Source: Trichuris trichiura
Taxonomy: Eukaryota; Nematoda; Enoplea; Trichinellida; Trichuridae
Direction: 5' to 3'
DNA: 64,000 bases
Assembly (NCBI GenBank): GCA_037903355.1
Contig: JBAJFE010000026.1
Span: 3,162,001-3,226,000 of the forward strand
The notes beneath the pieces were generated by a model, which was not told where the DNA came from, searched no databases, and saw only the letters and a list, made by a program, of their open reading frames with translations. Of this stretch, positions 23,943 through 35,100 are shown one piece after another. How positions within the stretch are numbered: position 1 is the stretch's first letter; each line of letters starts with the position of its first letter. The position numbers were made by a program, and so were the translations under genes.

Positions 23943-24222
23943 GACACAACCTCACATACAACCGCGACCAAGGAGCAGACGTAAGTGAAATTTGGACAAA
24001 TATAGTGACGCGTTACGACTGCTGCTCCATAATTGGACGTGATACAAGAACACATGGAGCAAGTGAAAGGAGAAATAATCACTGCACATGAGAAAAAAAT
24101 GCGAAAAAACGGACAAATCACATACCATACAAACAGAAAAACCACCAACAGAGAACTTTAAAACACCCGCTTTAAACCATGAAAACGACAGAAGACTCAA
24201 GTCACGCGCACAAGTTACATCC

Positions 24223-24277
24223 ATAACTCACAACTGCTGAAGACGGGTCTCGGTCGACCCGAAAGCTCCGGAGTTAT
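24223..24277 (+). ncRNA. hammerhead-ribozyme-like motif, right dimer arm (best copy)
   Basis: Order: ATAACT (24223-24228), CACAA bulge, CTG (24234-24236), core CTGAAGA (24237-24243), helix II CGGGTC/GACCCG with loop TCGGTC, then A-A-A, a 2-bp helix III AG/CT, cleavage-site C (24268), then CGG and AGTTAT. CTG/CGG and ATAACT/AGTTAT form a two-part helix I. This is the type I arrangement with a minimal helix III described for Penelope-like elements, which usually requires a dimer to cleave. Depending on alignment there is one extra C between A9 and helix II, or the C pairs with the G before AAA. Confidence 0.65.
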
Positions 24278-24316
24278 TTGACAATTAAACGGGAATAGTT
24301 CCGTAATAAAACTTTT

Positions 24317-25717
24317 GCATTATGAAAACATAAGCTCCCGTACCATGAAACCACATTTTCAAAAAGGCCAGTGGATCCTGAAACGAAAGGAATTTGTAGT
24401 TGAGTCGGTTCTCCAGTCTCTCTGATCGACTGCAAGGAACTGCCATTGGAACGCCCTTTACCAGATGACCACAGTTAAGTGGTAACTGCAACCTCCAGGA
24501 GGCACTGAAGAAGTCCAAAGGAAGCTTGCGCAAAAAAATTGAGAATTCGTGCTTTAAGTGGAAGCACAGCTTAACTTTGTAGTAGCCACTACAACATTCA
24601 TCTGGACTGATGAATGCATGTCTCATAAAATGATAGTCTTTATTGAAAATAATGACACGCAAGTGGTAGTCGACTTCTTGACCGACCTATCCGTTTCTAA
24701 CAGAAGAATTAATGTTATGTCATTAGAATTCTATTAAGACAAAGAATAGCGTACTTCTCAATTCTTCAATGGAGTTCTGAAATTCCTCACTTCCAGGTCA
24801 CACATTAATAGTTCTCTCACGTGGCAATAAGTTTTATGTTAATATTAATAGCTCTGGTCAGGCCAGCGTGCAGGAATTTATGCTTGCAATGCACTACGTA
24901 AATACTTGCACTGGAACAAAGTAGAGAACGTGTTTCTTATGCAACAAAAAAATATAGTTATTTGCACGCAACCATTTGCAAGAATCTCCATTAGGTAACA
25001 AAAACATTTAACATTAGCTTGCTAAAGTTCGTCTTGACTGTTTGATTATTTTCTTTACTACATCCCTTCCAGCACATTTTTTTGAAGCAGCCCATCTTTC
25101 GTTCTCTAGTGCATGCTTGCAGCAACTTCGTAACAGTCATTACAAGCTCAATTACTGGAAACCATCTCCAGCCCGAACTAGAATTGATAGATTTTTTGAT
25201 TTATCTGTAATTCGCAGCAGTCAGGAAATTCCAGTACTTCTCAATCGTTTCAACCTATCAGCGTAAAGCAGAATATTGACGTGGTGGTCATCAGTGGACA
25301 GCAGTGACAGCTAAGAATTTATCGCTGTTTATTGATATTATAGTAGCGATACGTAGCGTGCATGTGAACAAGTTTGTTAAAAATAGCCATTTGGTAGCCC
25401 CTGAGAAGAACAGCTTCAGAGTTCAACTGACCTGGCATGGCATGGCATGGCAGTGAAGTTCTCTCTGTTAACTGAGCACCGAGCTGTCAGCTGCTTCTAT
25501 CCTATGAGTTTAACAGCTGCCGTGGAGCAGCAGTGATGCATAGCGAGAAGCAGACGTCTACCACTAGTGCTCTTTTAATTGTAGTGTCTGATAACTTGCG
25601 TGGCAGTTCCGCTAGCTTGCTGTAGCACATAACGGGTACCAGCATTTTGCTCTAAACGGAAGCACAATTAGAAACAGCAAGTGTTTATTTTATCGTTTCT
25701 TCAAGGCTATTTTGTAG
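24317..25717. other. no proven gene; one exon-like block at 25073-25262
   Basis: The block 25073-25262 follows CTTCCAG and ends before GTAAAG. It reads HYKLNYWKPSPARTRIDRFF and then DLSVIRSSQEIP. It could be an upstream exon of the UNC-89-like gene, but its phase does not match the exon at 25718, so this remains unproven. No other feature was recognised. Confidence 0.3.
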
Positions 25718-26187
25718 GCTGGTCGCAACAATCCCTTGAATGTGGAACTTCCAGATGTCCGCTTTGTCAGCGTTTCCTCCGGCATAAAGTCGCCAGTAAG
25801 CCCAAGACCCGTGCGTGAAGAAACCATGGAAGTTGTGATCTCATCTTGTTCTCGCAACCCTTGTTTAAACCCTATGTCTAATGGGGTAGCTGATGAAAAG
25901 CTAACTGACAAGGAACGCAGAGATATAATGTCTTCAGCGAATCAATCGCGATTTCTGGTGAATAACTTCCAAACTTCATCTTCTTCTGTTGGTCAGTCAG
26001 CGAATCAAGGAAACCTTGCCATAAAACAGATGAGAAAAACTAAAGAGTTTCCAGACATTAATGATTCACCACTTAAAAAGTGGGAGACAGAAGAATATCC
26101 ATGGGAAAGCGACTATCAGATGGGACCTGACACACTTCTACTGCAGCTACATGATCCTGGTTTTGCCTCAAGAATTCGGGATTACAG
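25718..26187 (+). CDS. unc-89: UNC-89-like exon, low-complexity linker
   Basis: This exon has an acceptor TTTTGTAG and a donor CAG/GTAATA. It reads GRNNPLNVELPDVRFVSVSS and continues through Ser/Pro/Glu-rich sequence to FASRIRDYR. No folded domain was recognised. It fits the long disordered linkers of UNC-89-type proteins. Assignment to this gene rests on strand, proximity and style only. Confidence 0.5.
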
Positions 26188-29100
26188 GTAATATGCACGT
26201 CATTTAATTCAGTTCCATTCATATTGTTCTTCTGTCACGGATTTTTCTATTATCGTGGACAAGTGTAATTAAATTGCACACTTACCCTAAAAGCGAATCG
26301 ATTAACAACTAGTTAGAGAAAGTACTGCATAGATTCTTTCTTACATTTTGAAACGTTTGTGTTTCCGTCATCAGCAGTGCTGAGGAGAATGTTTATTCTA
26401 TGAGGAATTCATATAGGTAAATGGGGGTCACTAGCTCGGCAAAACGCAAAACTGTATTTTCCCGTTTTCTTTTAACAGTCTGTTAAAAAACAGGGAACTG
26501 CTCATTCAGACAAGGGAGAAAGAATAACAGCTACTGGCTGTTATTTGCTAGCGCTTACTGGATTTGGCTTGCGTCAGGTGAAATTATTATTGGAGACCCA
26601 CAAATGCTTCCATGAACCATCTTATAATATAAACTGTTTGCTCAAGTACAAAGCGCGTAACAAAGAGTTTTTTATTTCTGTTAAAAGGAGCCCAACGGAC
26701 ATCAGACGTTTGCCTTTTGTGACGTAGCAAGCACCACGTGCTCCCAAAATTACTGCTTCGGAGGCAAATTCAGTTGTAACCGTCGAGTTTCTCACGGTTT
26801 CGGAAAGTAATATACATTTATGGCAGTTTTGCAAGTGATATCGTGCAAGAGCACCTATGTTTCCGAACGAAATAGAAATGTCTAAGTACTAGATGCGACT
26901 GCCTTTGCATTGCCCACTGTCAGGTTTGAGTGTTTCTTCACCGAGTTTCAGGACAGGGTCTTTGAAATATTTAAACGAAGAAAATTCTGCAGCGAAAACT
27001 ATCTTGCCCACAGTCAAGTTGTGGCGCTTGTAAGTAAATCCATCAGAAAATGGGCAAGTTTGGATAGCACAACTCAAAGATCCCTGAGCACCATTTTATA
27101 CGTTCACGTCGATGGCACAGCACCCTGATGTTCCCGTGATTTAAATTGTGCGTCCCGTACGGCGTTCTGTTGTCACGGGAAATGGTGGCGCTGATTTTAT
27201 GTAAAGTACCTACCCTTATACGCAATAGTGAAATGTTTCACGAGAAATTATTTTCATTCGTGGGTCTAGCGAACATTGCGAAGCAGCTTCAACGATCACG
27301 GAGGTTTTATCGTTTTCTCCATGGCCTTTTGTGGTTCTAACGTTGCTGGACGCCTGCGGCAGATGGTAACTTCTCCTTCGAGTCTCCGCTCAGCGTTTTT
27401 AAAAAGGCCACTTTCGCTTGTGTTGATCGAACTTGTGAGATACAGTGTTGCTCGTTCCTCTCATATAGGAGGCATTGCCGCCACATTTTGTTCAGTCTCT
27501 TGTCAAAGAGAGCTCATCTAATCTGCGTTCGATCATCAGGAGAGAATAGCAGGGTTCTTTTTGTGAGCCAACTAGTCGTCGTATGTGAAATAAAATGTGG
27601 TCGCAACGCCTCCTATATAGGAGAAATGGGCAACACTATTTCACAGGTTCATTCAACACAAGTGGAGTGTGGCCACCTAGAAGAAAGCTGAGCAGAAGCT
27701 CAAAGGCAAAGTTACCATCTGGCGTGAACCTCCATCTACGGTTGAATCACAGAACGTCAAGGGCAAAATGATAGACCCCCTGTGGTCGGTGAGCGCGCCT
27801 TTCCGTGATCACTCGACACGCGACCGAAGATAATTTCCCCAGACAGCAGAGCCAATTCCCTCAACAGTTGGGTAACAGTTAGCGAAGTACGTGCTCCGGT
27901 CATTAAAAATACTGACGTTGCATTTTACCATGATTATCACACCTATTGCCCCCATGGGTCGACGTAAATTCCTTATTTAATAAGCACTTTCTGCCTAACA
28001 TTACTGATGAACAGAACATCAACAGTTCCAAAGCGTACGATAAAAAAAATTGTCACATGCTTTCTCTAGCAGTCTGCTAATTCATTCGCTAGTAGGGCAT
28101 TTGTACACTTTAATTACAGATGTCTACAGCAACGGAATTAGCCGTGACTGAAAAACTGTATGAAACTACGGAATCCACATGGATGATACTAAGTGTTCAC
28201 CCAGTTCGTCTGATACAACTTTATGAACTATCAAGGCGTTGCGCACTGGAAAGCCCACTCTTCGCTGAAAGAATTACCCTAACGAATCTTGACAAGCGAG
28301 TAGCTGTTCATGAACGCCGCCGTTTCTCTGACCTGCTAAGCAGCGATGAAATGCTGGGACAGTCTACTGCAGACATCGATAGGGAGGTGGGCGTTTTACA
28401 CACTGGAAAAGTGTGTAGATTCTACAGTTCTAAACTGCCTACTTTGGTGCCACTTCCCTCCCAGGAGGATAAGAGTAAGTTACTTGTGTTTTTGACGTTG
28501 TGAAAGCCACATCTCGGAGTTTATATACTACCTAGATTATATTTCATGCGCGTACCATGTGCGCGAATTGACCTGTTTCGTATTGAAGCTTTATTATCAC
28601 AATGCTTCTGGGTCTTTCTTTAGTCATCAATACGTAGTTGATAACGGCTACTCTGACGTTCCCCTAATTATGGTACTTGCTTAAGTGGTCTAGTATGCGT
28701 GTCTTTTGATTTTAAGAATTTGCAAGTACGCAGAAAAATAGTTATACTTTCGTTCAGTAAATTGACACTAATTGGTTTGCTTTAAAATGGACGTAGGAAG
28801 GAAATAGTGGACAGTGTCTTTTTTCCATAGTTGGCAACTGTATGTCAGCTGAAAAATTTTAATCTGTGGGGTATTAATTATTTCCTTCGTGTTTAAGCTT
28901 TCATGAAATGTTTGTGTTACAGGCAATGTTTGAACTTAGGCATTGCGTAAAATGAGGAAGCTTAGGAGGAGAAGCTTAAAAGGAGCTTCATTTTCAATTA
29001 CATTAGGCATTGTGTAAAGTGAGAAAGTAATTTATCAAATGCCCAAAAGCTTTACGGAATATACGAAACATTTTATGTTTAGTACATTTCCTAGGCACTT

Positions 29101-32100
29101 TGTACAATGATGAAAGACAAAAGGACAAAATATTAAATCGAGCCTTTTCAAATTGTTCCTTTAACCCGATGGTGGCGACATGTACGGGACAAAGTGGGTT
29201 CTTTTCTCGCTACTTTGCTGGCTGTAAATAATAAATGCAAGCCCTGTCGCAAATTAGAGTCAAATGAAAAACTTATTCTGTTGCAGTGACCGCAAGGGAA
29301 TGTCTTTTGCAAGACGCAATCAGGTTAAGCAAGCGTGATTGTTCCAGCGCTGGTCTGTGTTCTCGTTTTATGACTTTTCCAGTTATCTTAATGGTTAGCT
29401 TTTCAGAGCACAAACTTTTCATTCGATCTAATGTTGTAACTGTCGGTTTCATTTGCTCCTTTCGACACTGGCGGGATCCTCACCACAATGCAATCTAGCC
29501 TGGGCTTACCTTTCTCTTGTAGTACCTGTCCTTCAAGTCCGCATCGTTATCATGCAGTGCCCTCGAATTACACTTGGGATCCATGTTGTACTGCTTCTCT
29601 AACTGACAAATAGTTCCTTTCGATCATGGGAACATAATAGAACATAGTTCACATTGTTTAAACGAATTAGTTCAACCTGGGGCTTCAACAATGCAAGCGG
29701 TCTTCCTTTATACCTGCAGTGTAAACTGAGGTTTTACCTGCCTAGCTGATTAACTGCTTGTAAGCCCGCAGCTATCCGAAGGCTTCTGAGCCGTCATGCA
29801 GCTAGACGCGCCTGAGCACACAGATTTTTACACCGAGACTCGTAAATACAATTACGCACTGTGAAAGACATGCTTTTTCGCAGCGGAATTTTTATTGCAG
29901 CACACAGATGATATGATCTGCTGGCTTGCCGCCAAACCATCTGTGTGCTATAATGTCTTTTTCATCACTACTTCATACGGAATGTGTTCTTGCCCGTTGA
30001 TGGGTTCTGAAATTAAACCGAAGCAAATGCCCTACCAACGGATAGATGAGCAATTATTAAGGAAAAATACAGAACAAGTACTTAAAACAGTTCGGAGCTT
30101 TCGGGACTAACCTTGTCCCGTCGTCAGCGATGGTGGTAATGGTTACCATTACCAGCATGACAGAATTATGTTAACTGCTCCAGTTTTTATTACAAGGAAT
30201 AGAGATAGTTTTGTTGAAACCTTGAAGTTCCTATTCTAAGCGCGGCGGAAGCATGTCTACCGCTGGGAGCGCAAGCGCTGGGAAAGTGAACGAATGATTA
30301 TGTCAACGTTAATAGACTGACTCTCAGGACGATATCAAGTAAGCCAGGCTAGCGAAACATTTTCATCTGGCATTTATGACCACAACGATCAGTCATTTTC
30401 TATGACAGTTGCCCAGAGTTATGAACACAAACCAATAGGAACAGAAAAAACTTGTTTGCATTTGCTCCTCCTCCAATCAGTGACTGTATCACCATCGAAC
30501 ACCGGATGCAACCAGCTATGAAACTTTCATAGATGAAAGTATGTTAATATTTCATTCTCCGGTGTTATTATATTTCTTGTTCAAGAGAACTTGGTTGAAG
30601 CACACTACAAGGAATTTTCAAAAGAAAGTATAGGGACTTCAAGAGCTTGCAAAGCTTTTATTATTAGTCTGGCACGTGCTTCTTAAAACTGATTCTGAAA
30701 TTCTCAGTTTTCCATAAGAAACGTTAGTCAATGGATGCTTGGCAACGATAAATTTTACTACACCTCTCGGAATAGGAGTACTTGTGCCAACCACGTATCA
30801 TTCGACAAGTTGAAAAAATTTCATTAATTCTGGCTGCTCTTAAGGTACAATTGTCCATAACATAACTACAGTCTTAACCAACCCAAAGAATTTGTGCAAC
30901 TGCTAACAATCAGTACCTGAACTACTCTTAAACTACATGCATGCTCATAATTTAGGTAAACTGGACGAAAACGAATGGTGATATTTGAGCATTTCAATAA
31001 TTATAGCTTTATTCAATTAGTGAGCTGTAATAATTTTCTGAGTTTTCGTGACAATACTATCTTCGTGTTTTGCGTTTATTATTTGCATTTATGTTTCAGG
31101 GCATGCGCCAATATTTGAACGCCGTCTAAGAACTGTGATCCTTCCACTTTTTGAAAGCGATATCACTTTCGAATGCAAATGTATTGCCAATCCTCCAGCG
31201 GAACTAACTTGGTACCACAATGACACAGTCCTTGAAAAGAATGATCGAAACGTCATTGTTATTAATGAAAATCAGACGGAAAAGCTAATTATCAAAAAGG
31301 CTGTTGCTACTGACGTTGGCGTGTATAAATGCGTTGCTGAAAATGAAATTGGACATACCAGCTGTTCTGCTAGGCTAATACTCGGTGGTATGCAACTTCA
31401 CTGCAGAGCTTAACACGCAACAGTTATTACTATTATTTGGAACTACGTTAAATTATTTTCGTGAACTATTCACCTGTTAGTGCAGACTAGTAGCCCTACT
31501 TTTACCTTAAACATTCTGAACTTCGTCTGGTTAATTTTTGACAGGTTTGCGGAATAGTTTTGAGATTATTCATCAGATATTTCTCTCTGATTTGTGAACA
31601 TTCTGGTTCTAATTCTGTAACTAATTTAACGACTTTCTATTGTCAATAGATCTCCCAGATCGTCCTTCAAGACCGGACATCCAACTAGCTTCCGACACAG
31701 AAGTTTTCATTGTGTGGGACTCACCTGCCTATACGGGAGGATCAGAAAGTCTCTACTATAAGCTGGAATACAGAAGAGCCGGTAATTGATTCCGTTTTGT
31801 TACTGCCACATTAACCAACACAGTTTACTAGCTAATCTTCCCACAAATGCTAATATGTTGCAGCTGCGGGATGATTTACTAATACGGGTATTAAAAAAGT
31901 AATTCAGTCTAAGCTATTTGCGTACTTTATACACAGAGTTTGAATTCGCACGCGTACGACTGCTGATTCGCAAAAGTCTTGGTTTAAGCTTTTATTAAGG
32001 AAGATCAACGCACTGAACGTAAACTCGATTATTTGATTCAATCAACCTTTCTTCGTATTACCGACTTCAACAACAACCGCAGTCCATGTCCTCTGCTTAA

Positions 32101-35100
32101 ATAGTCCTGCCCGCGGGGTCAGACCAAGTCGAAATACCATTGGCTTGCTGGTCTTATTTTTGGCAACAGTTTCGTGTCATGTGGTATGAGAAACTGTCGT
32201 ACTATGTTGTTTACGTCAACAGGGTCCGTGTTATTGCTCTTCTGGGCTAATCCATCGTTCGCGGGCGCAGACTCCCGGTTATCCGCATGAGTTCGCTTCG
32301 AAGTGACGTAGGTGAGCTGTTCATTACGTTAGTCTATAATAATACAATGAATAACAAACTTTAATTTTCATTCGTTCCATGCTGCCTCGCTGCAATCGTG
32401 CAATTAACGGTAAATATATTTTTCATGCTCATTAACTACATGCAATCGCAGTGGATTTTTGTGAATTCTAACTGCAGTGACAGAATAGAGGCTAAAATAT
32501 TGCTATTAATGTTTAGTGGATATGCACTTATTGGCTTTGAACACGTGGCTTGTGTCCCCACGTACCAACCAGCCTCTGATTCATTCAGAAAACTCAAAAA
32601 GGCATTGTACGTCTGCTATAATCTCTACGTTGATAGAGGCGATGAGCGGTGGGGTTGGTGCCACCTGACCTACAGTGACATTTTGATAGATTACGCAACC
32701 ATTCAACGAAGTCTACAGCACAGTGTTCCTCGCTGACCCATCATAGCACCGTCAGTGACCTTCGTCCACTATTGCTAAGTGCACCGTCTAAAGTTTAGCA
32801 CTGAGGACAGAAAAAACTGTTTCTGAAAATTCCGCCTTCACCTGTTTTTTCGACTAAGGTTTTATGTTTAGCAGGTTTTGCCGTACCTCCAGACATCTAT
32901 AAAATTCTAATAGTCCATTTTTTCAGTTGAAATGCTCTTATCACATCGTGCATCGGTAAGTAGTCTCACTGCTATCATTACGCGAAATTGGTTCCTGCTA
33001 CTGGGAACTGGCCGGTCTTCTTAGTTGCATTAGTACTCCTCGTTGTAGAATAAGGATCCAAGGTTTTTCAAAACACTGCGTTTCATACTCCATGTTATGG
33101 TTCAGCAATAAGTGAAAAAGGAGGAGTTCGTTCAGAAAACTAGCTTTTGCTATCTGTGTGACACAGCCGATTCTTGTTACCAATAATAGCATGCTGACAG
33201 CTAACAGTGTTAGTAGAAACAGGCCAGAAGCCTGACAAAAACATGTGTAACCAACTACGAGTAGCTCTTGTGTAACGCGTTCTTCGCTCATAGCCGATTT
33301 TACAGTCTGGAAAGCAGGCGTATATGTCAAGCTCTCTGTTTGCTCTCATGCATTAAGAGCAAACACCGACTGCACTCTGACCTAAAGCGCGTTTTTCGAT
33401 CACGCGCAAGTGAGGCGTGACCGAAAAGCGCGCTTTCAAAACCTACTGTGACAAAAACGTTTATGATTCAAATCAGAAGCTACAATCTCAGAATGGCCAT
33501 TAGCAACATCTTAAAAGTCCGGAATGACTTACGAAAACAATATATGCTACGTGTTTGACGGAAATTTATCCCAGATCTGTTCTGTAATGTTAAAGACTTT
33601 GTCCCTTATGGTCAAGTGTGCTAAACTACTGAAAGCTGCGTTCAGCTGACTAGAATTTGAAGAAATGGAATATGAGGATATTATAGACAATCTGAACTGT
33701 CAACAGGATGAGCTGATCACCTATGAATTGCAGGAGACGCAGAAGAAAGAGAAGAAGCAGATGATGATAAAAATCAGGAAGCCCCTCCTCGACAACTGAC
33801 CTCTGATAAGCCACCTAATGCGCTAGAAACTGTCGAGCAGGGGTTACAATGCATTCAAGACGATGCTTGTAAGTCAGAACGCAGCAGAATAGCTACAAGA
33901 GGTAATCGAGCTAGCATGTGGCCATTTAAGTAACTGATGCACAGAACAAGAACGCACGCGAAACAGAAGCTCAAATTCTATCTTACTGCAGTGAAGAAAC
34001 ATTGTGAGGACACTGAAGCGCTAATTTCTTGGTTTAACAGGACCTCAGTTCACCCGTAACTAAGGAAAGTTAGATAAAAAAAAAGCGAGTCCAATGAACC
34101 TCCATTTTTTTCTAGGTAAGTGGTTACTTTTTTGTAGATGCAACTTCTTGGTACGGGACCGTATAGCTTCATGTTAAGTTTCTTTTACGGAAAGCCTGTC
34201 CCGTTGAAAAATTTTAATTTTTCCGGAGCCTTTGGGTCAAACGAGAACCGTCTTCAGCGGTGTTAAAATGATGTAATGAAAACCGCGAAATTTTCATTAC
34301 ATCATTTTAACACCGCTGAAGACGGGTCTCGTTTGACCCGAAAGCTCCGGAAAAATTAAAACTTTTCAACTGGACAAGCTTTCCGTGAAAGAAACTTAAC
34401 ACGTTAAGTGGTTACTTATTCTAGAAGCGAGAGGACTTTTTTCAGTAGGGTGAAGGTGCTAACATTTCGCTTCTGAAAGCCACTTTGAGCTCTACCTCTG
34501 TAAGGAGTTCTGTCATAAAACCCACCCCGTTGATATATGAATGCCATAAAATGAAAGACGTTATTAAGATCCTGCGAAAGAGGATTCAAACCTTCGCGTG
34601 CTTAACGCTGGAATCAACGACTCAGATACAGAATGATTCTTTTACCAACGCACTTTATTTATGATTTTTTCCGTTGCTGTTTACAATTAATTTTTCTGAC
34701 GTTTCGAACCAAGTCGTATTTTTCTTACAGGTTTACGTGTCCCTTATAACGCGAGATTTTCCAGGATTTTCAAGTGACAAAACTCGTGTTATACGAGAAC
34801 TACCTGTATGAGTAAATAAGGGAACAATTGTCATACTTGTTTAAGAAATTAAACTGTTCAAAGTGAATGCATTCCATCATCTGCGTGCACAAGTATAGCA
34901 CCTTCAAAATTTGTTTATTTATCATAGAGTGCACACTACCAACAGAAATTAGCCGTTGCTTGCGAATTTTGAGGTTGCTTTCAGTCCATCATGAAACCAG
35001 TAACAATAGTTTCACATTGTCATTCAGGAACATTACTCCTGATTCTTTTACAGCTAGTTTTATACTCGTTCGTTCATCTTGTTAATACTTTAATAACAAA

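Larger units (their letters stand above)
22671..24316. mobile_element. head-to-head inverted dimer of Penelope-like elements
   Basis: Two truncated copies of one element meet 5' end to 5' end near 23560. The left copy (22671-23560) reads on the minus strand and the right copy (23561-24316) on the plus strand. The arms 22764-23094 and 23894-24224 appear identical, because two overlapping reading frames translate identically in each. The outer 90 bp differ by a few substitutions and indels. The right copy lacks about 180 bp carrying the GIY-YIG domain. Both lack the reverse transcriptase. The outer ends carry hammerhead-like motifs, as known for Penelope-like elements. Confidence 0.8.
34169..34402. 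mobile_element. 234-bp palindrome with a hammerhead motif in each arm
   Basis: Left arm 34169-34281 and right arm 34286-34402 are near-perfect inverse copies. The outer ends are GTTTCTTTTACGGAAAGC and its inverse, and the centre is TCATTACATCATTTTAACAC and its inverse. Each arm carries one hammerhead-like core. This is a miniature version of the 22.7-24.3-kb dimer without coding sequence. It lies in an intron of the UNC-89-like gene. Confidence 0.8.

Noticed and set aside
22764..24224. Pairs of hydrophobic 84-90-codon ORFs on both strands
   Set aside because: They are the antisense or 3' region of the Penelope-like arms, duplicated only because the arms are inverse copies.
26346..26390. Hammerhead copy with CTGATGA (minus strand)
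   Set aside because: The core word is present, but GAAA and the AGCTC segment are not recognisable and helix II is doubtful.
29900..29948. microRNA-like hairpin (GCACACAGATG/CATCTGTGTGC)
   Set aside because: Only an 11-bp perfect stem with a 27-nt loop; no extended pairing typical of a pre-miRNA.
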